From Varanus komodoensis (Eukaryota > Chordata > Lepidosauria > Squamata > Varanidae): 64,000 nt of DNA. The notes under the pieces were generated by a model. That model had not been told where the DNA came from. It ran no database searches and saw only the letters and a list, made by a program, of their open reading frames with translations. Where the stretch lies: NCBI RefSeq assembly GCF_004798865.1, contig NW_025335438.1, forward strand, positions 16,379,412-16,443,411, given 5' to 3'. The position numbers and the translations under genes were made by a program. Shown here piece by piece: positions 1-12,599 of this stretch; position 1 is the stretch's first letter; each line of letters opens with the position of its first letter.

Positions 1-2519
1 AGACTGAATGCCACCTTCAGTCTGAAAACTTTATCATAACTCTGCCAGGTTGATCTGGATATTCTATGTAATACCTAAATATGATGTTAAGATATTCCAT
101 TATAATCAGCCCTTTTCCAGGAAGTTTTTAATAAACTATGCAGTAAATATCAGGAACTTGCTAAGGTATTGTATACCTTCTTCCAACTAAACTTGTCCTG
201 ATCGCTGTTGGATTCCTTACTATTTCCCCTTTGTTCCAATCCCTGAAAAGGAAGGAAAATATATCCACCTGTTACCCCTTCCAAATCTTTCCAAGAAAAG
301 GTGATAACCCAAAAGGGTTGACACAGCCTCATATGGAACTACTGCAGGCTCAGCCAAAGCATAACGATCAGGATCAGGAATGGGATCCAAGTATAGGCAA
401 AGCTGAGATGAGCTAGCATGGCACACAGATAAATGTGGAAGGGGGAAAGTTTCAAAAGAACAGGATGAAAATTGATGCAAACTGGGCATGCAAAATTTGG
501 ATTTAAAAAGGGTCTATTTCTTTCTACTCTGTCAAGTCATTTAGATCTGCAAAATACCAATTTGCTCTCAAAACATTTGACTTACACTACATGTGAATAA
601 ATGGCTTCAGAACTCACAACAATTATTTGCAGGAATGACCGTTTTACATTAAAATAAAAATTATGATATCGTATTTATATACTGAGAAGTGGGTTATTTA
701 ATATTCTATTTGAATGATGATTTAAGAGCCAATAGAAGGTTATGGTGAGATTTATTTTATGCTAATTACTTAGTATGTTCCCCCCTCATTTTTAAAGTTG
801 TATATATGTCAAGCTTTAAATGATCAAGGATTATATTTCCTTGTTTTATTCTTTTTACAAATTAAAACCATTCTGTCTGTTTAGCTTTTCTTTCTGAAGA
901 TAAATAGTTTACATAGCAGAAAGGTTTTATTAAGATTTCAGAAAATTTTAATCTCAATAAAAAAAAAGAGGGGGAAAAAAGCAGGATCAATATTATTCTC
1001 AACACAGTCCAGGGAATATTTTTCATGGCTTGGCCTCATCTCTCCCTTTGGTGTTTCTAAATAGGAAGGAGAATCAAAAAGTAAAAAAGTTCACCTAGAA
1101 CTGTTTGAGGTTTCATTTTGTAAAACTAGTAAGTGATTTTGGATTTAATTATGACCCCACCATGTTTTGTTAACCCAGGCCCTTTAAGGTTGTAAAGCAT
1201 TTATTTGTAAAGATTATTTATTCATACATTTATCTAACACTTTCCTATATTCTATCAAAGCAGCTATCAAAATGATAAAAGCATAAAATGCAACAATAAA
1301 GAGAAATAAAAGAATTACTAGTGTGTGAGTTACACTTCAAAAAAAAAAAAAACCTGCAAAAAGACCTGCGTCTTGAGCAGATTTCTAATGATCAAAACGT
1401 CCAACTTCATCATATTCCAGGGGGCTGGTGCTGCAACATTTTCCATCACCAGCATTCTATAGGTGAACCTCAGGACTTGCATGGTATGATCAGAAGTGTT
1501 TCTTCTGAGGGCTGAGAGGACAAGGCAGGGACAGAAGGGATGAGTCAATCTCTAAGGTAACGTTTACTTGCCCATATGATAAAATAAATAAATATAATCC
1601 CTATCATTACTGAATGAGGGCTCTCTTGGTACATTCAGCATTCATGTCCTTTATTCAAGTTGGCTGTGAAAATCACATTTTAGCATTTTCATGGACCAGC
1701 AACATCCTGTTTAATGCTGAACTGGTACAAAAACCTATCCTTCTAACTTCCTCTGAAACTATATCTTGCCCAACAGATTTATGTTTTGTTCATGGTTAAA
1801 GTTTTTGTGTCCTCAAATATCTAAACAGAGTTTATCCAGCACTGTGATAATGGTGTAGAAGATCATCTGCCACTTCAATCCATGTTGCAAAGGTGACCCT
1901 TTTTCCTACTTCTTTCCCTCAGTTTCCTTCAAGACAGCATATTTGTAATGTTTTTACAGACTCTGATGTCCAAGGGAATTGATAATGGATGAGATTTTTC
2001 TCTCTCTCTCTCATCACAGCCCCTTTTATCCTCCATTATCTCTAATTATGAGGGAAGCTATAGAGTCAGCAGAAATGAATCTGTTTCTAAATCAATAAGA
2101 GAAGATTCATCCTCTAAGTTTTCCTCAGAAGATATTCTTTCTGAAACCCAATCATTAGATGAGATCCAATGCATTTGAACTAGAGCTAAATTAGTTTGTG
2201 CCTCAAATGGCTAATAAGTGTTTTAGTAAGTTAATTCAAAATTCCTAGCAAATTTGGATGGTGATGACATCTAAGGGCTGCACATTCTGAAGCCATCTGC
2301 CTTCCAATTTGTGTCTATCCACAATAGCTTTAGTTTACTGTGTAAGGCAAGGACAGTTGATATGGGAATACAAGGATGCCAGTTATCTTCAGAATAATAG
2401 AAAGAAATATTATTTCTTATTGTAAAGAACAAGAACATGTATCAGGAACCATATGTAGGGCTGCCTTTAGAAGCAATTCAAAATCTGCAATGGATATAAA
2501 ATATGACCAACCAATGTAG

Positions 2520-2563
2520 GTCTTCTGGTTGCTATGTTGACTGGTACATCGCAACCAGAAGAC
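2520..2563. repeat. Perfect 13-bp inverted repeat (hairpin)
   Basis: The arm GTCTTCTGGTTGC (2520-2532) is followed after 18 nt by its exact reverse complement GCAACCAGAAGAC (2551-2563). The inner flanks TATG/CATC partly continue the pairing. No coding or known transposon context was seen. It may be a local template-switch product or a small foldback element. Confidence 0.8.
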
Positions 2564-3149
2564 ATAAATTCAGTTGATGCCAACTTCAATGGTTATTTAT
2601 TTGTGTTTGATTCAATTTAAAGTCCTCGCATTACTCTTAAAAGTTTTAATAGCATGGTTATCTCAAGCACCACCTTCATCAATATAAACCTTCCTGGGCT
2701 TTAAGGATACCGCACAGGAGGAAATCCAGTAGGTTTCCTTTCTTCCACTATTTAGATGGGTTTCAAACACCATTTTTATTTAGGCAGGCATTCAAGAAAT
2801 ACTTTCCCAAATATTGCTTTGCTTTCTTGCCTTATAAATTGTTTTAATGTTGATTGTATACTTCTGCTACATGTCAGTTTGAGTGCATTTCTGCTCAGAA
2901 AAGTGGGAGAAAAATAGAACAAACAACCAAATGATGTTCTACATCTTTTGCTGTTGCCCTGGCTGTGGATAGTAGTTAACTTTGTTGCTGTTTGGTGTTC
3001 TCTGAAGGTACTGAATGAGAATGAAAGAGGTTGTAGGAAGCTATTCTGTGTCAGCTGTTAAAAAGAAGTACCTCATACATTAAAGAATATGCCAATGACT
3101 CTATGGCATTGCATGGAGGAGTGCTGCTCACCTTTCAGTCATAGGATAT

Positions 3150-3210
3150 GAGTCTATGTATATTTAGAAAGAAAGAAATCCTATAATACCCAGCATTTCC
3201 CACTCAGCAA
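3150..3210 (+). repeat. Dispersed repeat, copy 1 (pairs with 22283-22343)
   Basis: The string TATATTTAGAAAGAAAGAA is followed by a CCTATAA block and a CAG-ATT-CC-CAG block. The same order and spacing recur at 22283-22343. The similarity covers about 60 bp and then fades, which fits two fragments of an interspersed repeat. The family is not recognised. Confidence 0.5.
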
Positions 3211-3869
3211 TGTTGGTGAGGGAATGTAGGGCATTGTATTATATTTTTATGTCCAAACATATGTAGGACCACATTTTAATTAATTATTAGTTAATGTGTC
3301 TGCTTGTCTGAAAAAAAAAATCATCATGAATGTTCCAGGTACGTGTAAGGTGCCACAATAGTAGCATCCTAAACAAATGTCTATTTCACAAACAGAATGG
3401 AAACTTTACAGCAGAATGAAAAAGAATGGTTGAGAAAAGAGTTTGCACTGAAATGCAAAGATTAGAAAATGTCACAAGATACAATTAGTAGCAAAAAATA
3501 TGCAGATATCGATTCTTATACCTTTTAAAAATTATAGTGTGAAAATTCTTATTTAAATTCCCATTGTGATAAAGGGAATGAGTTGAATAATTTCAGTTTG
3601 GCATTTAGTAATTAGTGATGCATCATTCATTTCTCTCTAGAGGGACCAAGTTCTGTTAGTATTCCTCTTTTCCACCACTCTGTTTGCCTCCCTATCTACC
3701 ACCTACATTTAAGCAATATGATGATGCTACAGTGACAGTATTTTCCTACTTTCCATTAATGTACACATCTGTCTTCCATTCCATTCCCAGTCAGGGTTTG
3801 AAATTTCAGGATGTACTGCTTAAAGCAAAGTATTAATCTAAGCAAAGCATTGACTAATCAGGGTGTTAA

Positions 3870-3990
3870 CTTATACTTTTAAAGCCCTTCATTACCTGGG
3901 ATGAGGATGCCTGTCTGCACATGTGCCAGCTCAGGACTCTTACTAGAGGCTGGTCTATAAATGCCCCTCACAGGTGAAGCGTGTTGGGAT
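3870..3990 (+). mobile_element. Possible old L2/CR1-type LINE C-terminal scrap
   Basis: The stretch with TTTAAAGCCCTTCATTACCTGGG and the following ATGTGCCAGC resembles the part of L2-clade LINEs that encodes the 'TYKALNGLGPGYL' region, seen intact here at 31141-31200. The match is short and diverged, so this is an old fragment if real. It ends about 200 bp before a sequence gap. Confidence 0.3.
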
Positions 3991-4189
3991 TTTACTGGGC
4001 TTTGAAGCCTCTGTGGCCTGTTGGTACAAGTGAACTATTTAATATCACCTGCAAGAAATTAATTTTAAATTTGACTGGGGACCTATCTGCTACACACCTA
4101 TGGCTGTTTGGTTCTTGGCAACTAGCTCAACCTCATTTATGGGTAGATATATAATGGTTGGAGAGAAACCTTAATACACTGCTGCACAT

Positions 4190-4289
4190 NNNNNNNNNNN
4201 NNNNNNNNNNNNNNNNNNNNNNNNNNNNNNNNNNNNNNNNNNNNNNNNNNNNNNNNNNNNNNNNNNNNNNNNNNNNNNNNNNNNNNNNN
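4190..4289. other. Assembly gap (100 N)
   Basis: Exactly 100 N, the usual placeholder for a gap of unknown size. An open frame that appears to run through it is an artefact. Confidence 0.99.
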
Positions 4290-5684
4290 TTCACCATCCA
4301 AGCCCACACATCTCCACTGCCATCACTGCTAACACATTAAACACCATCTCAAGAGTTTCCCATAAATGCCCAACACATCGGAGGGATGCATTGCCCCGCC
4401 TAGCTTTTGGTGAATGTCATCTACCAAAGCTATTTCACTTCCAAAACAAGGCCTGAATCCCCTGCCATATTGGTCTTGATGTAGGTGCAATGTTTTATTA
4501 CATACTAGATATGTGTGTGTTCCAAGGAGCCACTCTTATATAATAAAATCATTACTGCTTTGTATTCAAGCTGAAAAAAAATTACTCTATAATAGAGGTC
4601 ACTGGAGAACTGAAGACGATTCCTGGGATCTGCTTTTTATTTATTCTACATTCTTTCTTCAAAGATATGTGTAAGACTTAAACACTTCAAATAACAAATT
4701 TTAGATGTGGCTGTTATCTTCTTTAAATGCTCAGGGTTCTACTAAACTGGAATCAGCACAGAGCAAAATGTGTACGTTACAAATGAATTTTAATTAACCC
4801 CATAATTATATGCATGACTGCATAGGCATAATTAATATAAGCAAGGCACATCTGCCTTGGTACCCACACAGTTTTAAATGAATTTGAGTATTTTGTTTTT
4901 GGGTATTTTCTGTGCAAAAGCCATCAGCATTCCACTAATATAAATCTGAACAGAAATCATTCATTTTCTTTTCTTTGCTATTTGAATGATAGCATGTAGC
5001 ATACAATGGTGGAACTGACATTATTTAAAATTTTGATCTCTTACTATAATTAGAATACTCCATCACAATAATATAATTTGCTTTGTTTCTTTATGCGGAA
5101 AAGTACCTAAGAGGTTTTTTTTTCTGTGAGATAAAATTGTCTTGTATTGGATTGGCAAATAATTTTAACAATGATTTTGCATGCTTCCACTGATTACACC
5201 CATGAGGAACCTTAAAACCCAGCCCTAATATTTTCTGTGCAAACAATAGAGTTTGCCAATTAGTGTGTCAGTTCAGTGTCCTGAGCTAGAGCTGCTGTGA
5301 CCTCATTCCTACTCCCTAGACAATTTTGGCATAAGTTCAGGTAGAGCCGCTGTTAAGAACTGCTGAAAATTAATTCCTTGGCTACAAATGAAAACTAAAC
5401 AGTATAGCTAAAAGTTGTCTATACTCATTTAGTCATATGAATGAATAAATAAATGTAATCCAGACCTGCAATTACGTTACCTCTGAATTCATGTTTAATA
5501 CAAGGAGCTCATTTGACTCAAAATCATCAGCTGATTGAAATAACTGACTTCACTTAAATAAATGAAACCCTTCAGTTTCTGGGTACTGCATTCAAATGGA
5601 TGGTACTGAGGAATGTTGTTCAAATGTCCAAATGTTCTTATGCACTTCTCCTGAACATCCCAGCATGGTATAGTAACAACTACT
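4290..5684. other. Gene-free stretch
   Basis: AT-rich sequence without an identifiable gene or clear repeat. Open frames are at most 64 residues and featureless. Confidence 0.55.
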
Positions 5685-5794
5685 ACCACTACTGCGTTAC
5701 ATTTCTATACCGCCCATTGCCAAAGCTGCCTGGTGGATCGCAACATTTAAGAACCCATCCAGATTTCAACCAGGCCCAACCCTGTTTAGCTTCC
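5685..5794 (-). mobile_element. 5S rRNA-derived SINE with LINE-type tail
   Basis: Positions 5754-5794 match the complement of vertebrate 5S rRNA at about 34 of 40 positions, including CCAACCCTG and TTAGCTTCC next to a CCATCC block. Read on the minus strand, the 5S-like head is followed by a segment ending GGCGGTATAGAAATGTAA, which resembles the 3' tail of the L2 LINEs in this window, then a TAG/TGG-rich tail. A 5S head joined to a LINE tail is the structure of SINE3-type elements. It is not a functional 5S gene: the remainder of the 5S sequence is absent. Both strands of this area carry open frames without meaning. Confidence 0.6.
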
Positions 5795-7089
5795 ATGGAT
5801 TCCTCTGTACTAACGGGAATTAAGTCTACCTTTTTACATTCCATCCCCTTATTCTGGCTCTGTCAGATTGGCTTCTTTCCTGCCTTTTCTCTCCATTCTC
5901 CTTCTATTGTGTTGCTGCCTTCTTAGTTAGCCTGTAATGCTGAGGGCAGGCTAGTCTCCCATGTTGGGTTAATGTAAGTCTTTTGCAGGAAAAGTATAAG
6001 TGAGAAGTGGGGCAAAAGTATAATAAAACAAAAATAAATAAGTGGATAAAATTGACCTATCCTACACTTTCCAAGGGTTGGGGACAAATGCATGGCTCCT
6101 TTCTGATGCAATCAGGGATATTTGTCCCCAACCTTTAGCAGAGAATTCAGTTATCATGATTTCTTTCAGATGCCAGCAATGATCAATGGTTTCCCTTATT
6201 CATGTTTTGTATCTAATGCTAGCATATGTAATTTTGGCATGATCAACATATGCACCCTATGCCTGTTCGTTTGTGCAGCATTTTGGGGGTGTCCTCACAT
6301 TACAAAACCTGTCACTAGGCACACATTTTCTGAAAAATAACCTTCTAGAATTCTGAAAGGGAGCACTTTATCCTCTTGGTGGCCACTGTCCAACCTGGCA
6401 TAGGCTAGTAGGGATGGGGAAATGTCAGAAACTAAACAGTAGTTTCTAACATTTTGCTTCATCAAAACTGACTGAGAAATGTACTTTGGAAATGCTTCCA
6501 GCTGGATTGGTAATTAAGTGCATCTCCTATAAGCTCTGACAAACACTCTCTAACTAATGACAAAAGCTGGAACTGATGACAGAATATGAGCCAAACATTA
6601 TTTTGCACAAATGGAAAATGGTAGGTTGACTCCATTGTGCACTCTGTCACCTAAAGAAATGTTCAGACACAGAATTCACCAAAAAATCTATTTTTATGAT
6701 ATATCAAGGTGGAAGAAACATCCCACCAGGGTGAGATGCCTGAATTATGAAATGCTAGATTTCTGGATGTATTTAGTTGAGATTAATTTGGCAAATACCC
6801 CTGTTTCCATGACCATATTGCATGCTCTTTTCCTTAAAAGTCTTCAGAATGTAACTGAAATTTGACAGGATGTTTGATGCATACGTACATATCGGTCGAG
6901 CATTTTTTGGTTGCTCTAAAATCCATTTCCAGCAGAGGCATACTAAGGCTGAAATTGTGTACTTGTGTATCTGGGAATAAATCTCACAGAGGGCTTACAC
7001 ACCCATTAAGGCTTACTCCTTAGGAGGTCTCGTATACTCAGTTCTGGACAGATTTCTGAGAAGTCATATATAGGAATGCACTGTAACAT
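5795..7089. other. Gene-free stretch
   Basis: No gene recognised. The 108-residue frame that begins at 5600 and ends at 5926 runs across the SINE and has no domain. Weak similarity to the palindromic MITE-like family may exist at 6970-7020. Confidence 0.5.
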
Positions 7090-7169
7090 TGCAATCCTCT
7101 ACAACTTGTTTGGGAATAAGTGTCTTTGAAGTGGCTGAAGATTACTTCTGTTGACATGAATAAGATTGA
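7090..7169. mobile_element. Palindromic MITE-like repeat
   Basis: The segment opens with TTGCAATCCTCTACA and closes with ATGAATAAGATTG, with GGGAATAAGT and GATTACTTCTGTTGA in the middle. The two halves are roughly inverted copies of each other. Similar segments occur at 42597-42664 and 42846-42915. The pattern resembles short foldback elements common in reptile genomes. The transposase family is not determined. Confidence 0.45.
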
Positions 7170-7924
7170 ACAATAAAGGGTTTGCACAATCCCAGTGGAA
7201 AACTTTACCTGTTGTGGGGGTGACTATGGGAAGCCAAGGAACTACTGCTCCATCTTCATAAGTCGTTTCCTTATTTGTGTCAGATCCTATTTTATTGTCT
7301 CAGACAAACTACAGGAAGGTTACAGGAGTTTCCAGACTAAGAGCATTTTTCATTAACACTGAAAAGGTATCACTAAATTATGCTGTTTTTTTAAACAGGC
7401 AATTCTTGGTTAAAATAAATAAATGAGAAAAGACAGAAAAATGGTGGGAAAACATGAAAAGGCCATCAATAGAAGGCACAATTCTCTTTAAAATTCTGTG
7501 AACTCTCATCCTGAAGTACCCAAAGTCTTTTATCCATGATAGGTAAATGGAATCAGCATGTGTGAAAGCATATTGCCACTCAATACCAGTTGCCATGAAT
7601 AAAGGTTACTAAGTTAAAGTTAAATCAAATCAAATGCATCTGTCTGGCTAAAATTCATCCTGCAACCAAATGCTAACATAGATGAATTTGGCCTGAGCCA
7701 GCAAAACAGTTCAAATGTTTCTAAAATTCTCTTTCTTGGCAATTTATGGCCATAAACAGTTTAATCAAGAGTCTCCTTTTGAGTCATGACACTTTTCATG
7801 CCCACATTCAAGGGCCCTTCCATTTATTGGAGTATCAATGGCAATTCCATACTTGTCTTCCTTTTGCTTTTAGAAAGTGTCTTTGCACATCTAGTACTCT
7901 TTCGGCAACTCTCTTTCTTCTCAT
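7170..7924. other. Gene-free stretch
   Basis: Nothing recognised beyond short A/T runs and featureless short frames. Confidence 0.5.
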
Positions 7925-7970
7925 ATGGTGTAGTGGTTAAAGTACCAAACTGGGATTCAACAGATTGGCT
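7925..7970 (+). mobile_element. tRNA-derived SINE head fragment
   Basis: TGGTGTAGTGGTTAAAG resembles the A-box region of tRNA-derived SINE heads, and an ATTCAACAG block lies where the B box would be. No full tRNA cloverleaf can be drawn, so this is a SINE scrap and not a tRNA gene. Confidence 0.4.
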
Positions 7971-8573
7971 CCCCCCTGGTGGCTTGATGGAGGAGACAGC
8001 TTGGTTTTGCAGGGCTAGAATCAGGCCTGCAGGTGCTTGCAGCAATTAGAATTAGGGCAATCATGGAAACCAGCTGGAAGCCACAGGAGGAATTATAAAA
8101 GGCTGCTCAGCCTTGCCTTTTGCCGAAGTAGTACAGAGTTTAATAGTGGGGGAATTTGATAGCTGTCTCTATACCTGTGATGTTTCCATGTTTGCTTTGA
8201 ACTTTACCTATTCCTAACTCTTTCTTCTGATCCTTCCATATGTTTTCCAGGTATCTGATCACTGCTTCATCTTGCTTCTGTGTTTACTTTTGATCCTTCC
8301 ATAGCCTGGCAGTATCTGTTATTTGCTCCTGCTGTATCTTGCCAAGAACTCTATCTATGCTGACTGGTATGCTAGTCATAGACATCTATTGTTTATGTCC
8401 TGGAGTTTTAAAATTCTTAAATGTAGGAGATAAAGATAAATCCATTTGCCTGGGAGAAGGCCAATTCTCTTGTCTGCCGCTATGATTGCTCTGTAGAGTA
8501 ATAAACAGTATAGTTCCTAATATGATTTTTCCAAACTTCTAACATTACTCTTGCTGGCCAGACATGCAAAAGA
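7971..8573. other. Unassigned stretch, possible old LTR-like or mid-repetitive DNA
   Basis: A TATA-like ATTATAAAAGGCTGC sits at about 8091-8105 within a moderately GC-rich block, followed by T/C-rich sequence. This layout is seen in some LTRs, but no paired repeat, target duplication or terminal motif was found, so no family is assigned. Confidence 0.2.
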
Positions 8574-8640
8574 TTGAAAGAACAACCCTACTGGATCAGA
8601 TCAAAGCCCCGTATTACCTTTCTACATCCAGGCAACTTGA
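8574..8640 (+). repeat. Interspersed reptile-type repeat fragment
   Basis: The segment around CCCTACTGGATCAGATCAAAG resembles a widespread reptile interspersed repeat with the theme 'CCTGCTGGATCAGACCAAAG'. This identification is from memory of the family. Only the core is visible and its ends are not defined. Confidence 0.35.
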
Positions 8641-10499
8641 GTTTGACCTTGTTTCCTGTTAGGGCTTGTAGCTGCATTGCCCTTTTCCCATTCCTGCACT
8701 GATCCATCAATACAGTGATCCATCAGCATTTGCACCTAAGTTGTGAGCCCCAGTCTAGGATGTCTTCCTTCTACTCTCCCAGCATGTCTTCAGCCCTTCT
8801 TCCCACAAGGCAATCTATGCATTTATAATACTGGTTTCCCCAGAAGGAAGCTGTTGGGTGTTTTACTCTATGCCTGTCTTTCTTATCCTGCACTGTTCAG
8901 TCAGAACTATGGCTCTCTGAAGTCTCTTTGTATGAGTGGCATGAAAGCATGCAGCCTTCTGTGTGCAGTGCTTCTTCCTAGATTGTCTCAAGGGGATGCT
9001 AAGGTGCTATGCAGTTCTTAATGTGCCAATGGATTACTGCCCTTCAGCCATCTGTGGGTGGTGGTTGAGTCTAGAGTGGCATTGTAGCAGTGTATCCCTG
9101 TCTCCTCCTATGCTTTCTTCCTCTGTGTATTCAGACTTATGAGTAGGATTACCATCCCAGCAGGCATGTATGGAATTGAATTGTTAATACAGAAATAGTA
9201 AAGCAAGAAAAACTGCTGTGAAGTAAGATGGTTTAATAGAAAGGAACAGCTGAAATGTGCAGGCATAAATGCCATCTCTAAATGAACTGTAACTACTAAA
9301 AATGGTTTTGCTACTGATCTATATCAATTACATTTTTGTGTTACTTCTATATTAATGATACATTATTGCATTATTTGAACAGGCTTGTAATCATCCAAAT
9401 GTTTTCTGTCCCTTAATTATTTATTGCTTACTGGAATGAATTTATTTATCTCAAATAACTGTGGAAAACAGCCAGGAACATGAGGGAAAATATGAGCAAA
9501 CTTTGATTCAAAACAGAGGATGACTGTATGAACGACTAAAAAAGGAAGTGCAACATTTGTAGGACAGGCAAACAATGATTGCTAAAAGGGTATGGACAAG
9601 ACTTAAATATAAATTGCCAACAGGTGTCAACTGCATAAACCATTTACTGTAACATATCATGTGAATATTACTGTTGCATTTGACTGATTTGTGTGAATGT
9701 TTTATTGTCTACAAAATTAATGGAAAGGATTTGAGAAGATAAACAACTGAAAAGGAATGATTATCTTATAACTATTTTTCATATAAAAATGCTTCTCTAT
9801 TTTCCTCCCTGTGACACAGATATGTTTCTAGAGCCATTGCAGAAAAAATCAGTACAACAATTTCTTTAGAGACCTTTCACAAACTGGGCCCTAGATAAAG
9901 TAGTAATGAATATCATATTTTCTGGCTCAGAGATAAGGTATCTGAGATATGTATTGTTACTTGAAGCAAATGTGAGGTGAGTATTATGGTCTCCAAATAT
10001 ATTTACTAGCGTCAATTAAAATCCACTGGGTATAAGAAAGCTGTTCTCTTCCCTCACCTCCCAGTGTTAAAAGGCAGGCTTTAAACCATGAGTGCTAGGA
10101 AATGTTTGCTTCCTAGTAAAATGCATGTTCTCCGGTTGCTTCATCATTCCTCTACTCCTCTGTACATGTTTTCCAATTCAGTGTCCTCCTTGAGATGAGG
10201 GTAATCGTGACTCTACAGTGCATTTTATTTTCTGTGCTTTTTCTAGGAATCATTTTTTCACTGACAGTGCAGAAAGAATGAGTATTTTCATTAATACAGA
10301 TCCATCACTGAGGTTTTTTTTAAAAAAATCTAGTGTGGATTAGCCAGCAATAATAAATGCTACCTTATTTCTTTGTAATTGGGGTTTAAGATCTGGCTTG
10401 TGACCACTTGAAAAAGTTCACTTTAAATCACTGGATAAACACATTAAGTTAATGTGTGTGTTCTGTGCCATCAGCTGTTCTCTGACTATGAATGAATGC
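8641..10499. other. Gene-free stretch
   Basis: No gene or defined repeat recognised. The 92-residue frame at 8743-9021 has no domain and looks like chance. Confidence 0.5.
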
Positions 10500-10660
10500 C
10501 CTCCACATGTCCTATCTGTGACAGACCTGCTCAGCTCTTCTAAATTCAAGACTATAGTTTCCTTTATGGAGTCACTCCATATCTCATGTGGTTTTTACCT
10601 CATGTGGTTTTCCTCCTCTTCTGCCTTCAAAGTTCCTTCTCTGCCTTCAAAGAACCCTTC
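10500..10660 (-). mobile_element. RTE-clade LINE remnant (C-terminal region)
   Basis: The order GACCTGCTCAGCTCTTCTAAATTCAAG, a TTTCCTTTATGGAGTC block, CTCATGTGG and CTCCTCTTCTGCCTTC matches, with divergence, the antisense of the C-terminal part of RTE-type LINEs (theme 'KRGRPNMRWIDSIKEATGLSLQDLSRAV'). A second, longer copy of the same region lies at 26840-27155. Local duplications of CTCATGTGGTTTT and TCTGCCTTCAAAG occur inside. No reading frame survives. Confidence 0.45.
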
Positions 10661-10837
10661 CTTCTCTCTGTGTGTCACTGCATTTCACTTCAAATCACTG
10701 TTCCATTTAACAAGACAGCAGGCTTAAAGTCATGGAAGTAATTGAATATTGCTCATATAACATTGATGGGGGCAAATAATGTTGCTTTGAATTTACCTGT
10801 GCAAAGAAAGGGAAGATGCTGTGTGTGTTATGCAAGT

Positions 10838-10905
10838 TATTCATTCATTTTTATACTGCCCAATAGCCATATTGCTCTCTGGGCAATTTACAAAATTAAA
10901 CAAAT
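10838..10905 (-). mobile_element. LINE/SINE 3' tail fragment
   Basis: TTCATTTTTATACTGCCC followed by GGGCAATTTACAAAATTAAA is the complement of the 'GGGCGGTATAAAAATGAA' type tail shared by L2-like LINEs and their SINEs. No body is attached. Confidence 0.4.
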
Positions 10906-12599
10906 TTGTATTTGTAGCCCATGACTTTGAACTTTTTCTTGAGTCATTCTGTCTGAACTTCATGTTAAAAAGCAGAGGTCTTGTCAAGAGGACAGGTGGA
11001 TATGTAAAGTATCTTTCTTGATATTAATTTAAGTGAAATTCTAAGCTCAAGATCTCTTGCAGTCAATCCCAGTATATTCCATAATACATAAGTAGTCTGG
11101 TGCCCACAATAAGTGCATATATATAAGTGGATAAATTACTCATTCTTGAAATATTTGCATAATATCTGAAAATGAAGGGTAATTCTCCCCTCTCCATATA
11201 AACACACATCATTAGAAAGACTTGTTGTTGGAAGAGAACAGTATGAATAAACCTAGGATATATTCCCAGTAGGTATGGCTTGCTTCCATGAATTCTGTAA
11301 TTGTGAAAGCTTAGACTATCAAACAAAAAGCTCTAGCTTAGAGACAGTATTTTAAAGATGGTGCTCTAGAGCAAATTTTCCTTCTCAGCAGCCAGATAAG
11401 TAATGGGCAACCATTGCAGCACTGGTAGGCAACTTGGAACTACAATGTCTTTGCTGTTCATCCATGCAGAAGGTTCCTATGACTGCTCTTCCTTCAGAAT
11501 ATTGGTAACGCTTGTGATCATCTGAAACTTGAATGAGCCCCTTGCTCCTGTCTTCTTCAGAGTTAACACTTCCTGGTAAAACTCAAGACCAACTTTAGGC
11601 TGACCATGTTTCATTCATATTTTCATCTGTTATTAGTTAAGAGTGATGAATAAGACATTTGTTTATATTGCAAACAGACTTCATAAAATAACTTCTGACA
11701 TTTGCCATCACTTCTTGGGAACTGCCAAGTTGCTGAATGACTGCATTTCAACTCATAGTAAAAATGCTGTTAAAATATATCACTGGAATCCTCAAATGAA
11801 TCAATGTCTTGTACAGTAGATAATAAATCTTGTGCTTATAAGTGGGAAGTCCAGGGACAGATCTCTGTGTAGTAGTGAAATTTTCCCAGGGATAGCTTCA
11901 GTTTAAACTATCGTGCAGTGTTATGAAACAAACACCATTTGGAGCTCCTTAGGGGAAAGTCAAGAAATACCAGAAAAGTTATAAAGAGCTAAATATAAAA
12001 TTTTAAAATTATTGGCAAACCATTATCTCTTTTCATAATATCTAGGAAATGTTATTAAATTGGCAAATTCTGTAATGATAACCACTGACCAGCTGTTCAA
12101 AATATAGGAAGTTCTGTAGCACTAGGCAAGGATTAGAATCATGTTGCAGCATTAAGGTCTCTGATGCTCAGGCAATACATAATGCCATATGAAAAATATC
12201 ATGTAAAATCTTCCATTCTCTGAAGAGTAAGATATGTAGCCAGGACTGCAAGATGCTGCTCTTTTCATTAAGGTGAAGAATAATATGGGTGAATACTGTT
12301 AATATAGGTGAGTGCAGTTTAAGCAGAGGTGAACTGCAAGTGCATACTTTTTATTTAAGATTTGTCAACTGTGAAAAGTGCTCTCACTTTACTGATTATT
12401 CAGTGAGCACTGCAAAAGTTTTAAAAGAACCCTGTTATTCATAATGGTAGTAATACTGATTCAGAAAGCATTATCCTCCCTCTTTACTGCATTCATGATG
12501 CCATCAGCTGGTGAATCAGATTGGCTACATGACCTTGTGACGTTGTTACACTGTATTCCCTCATTGTCTGGAATATTATTTGTAAAAAAAAAAATGATG
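10906..12599. other. Gene-free AT-rich stretch
   Basis: No gene or clear repeat recognised. Frames are short and featureless. Confidence 0.5.

Larger units (their letters stand above)
1..3869. other. Gene-free AT-rich stretch
   Basis: No open frame here has recognisable domains or a codon pattern unlike background; the longest are under 90 residues. The stretch is AT-rich with short A and T runs and a short CT run near 1998-2013. Two details stand out: a 13-bp perfect inverted repeat at 2520-2563, and a segment at 3150-3210 that resembles one at 22283-22343. Both are listed separately. The rest looks like unique intergenic or intronic DNA. Confidence 0.6.

Noticed and set aside
5754-5794. 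Possible 5S rRNA gene
   Set aside because: Only about 40 of 120 bases match and a LINE-type tail follows; it is a SINE.
7925-7970. Possible tRNA gene (TGGTGTAGTGGTTA A-box)
   Set aside because: No cloverleaf, acceptor stem or proper B box; it is a SINE head scrap.
7971-8400. Possible LTR with TATA-like box near 8091
   Set aside because: No paired repeat, terminal motif or target duplication; left as unassigned.
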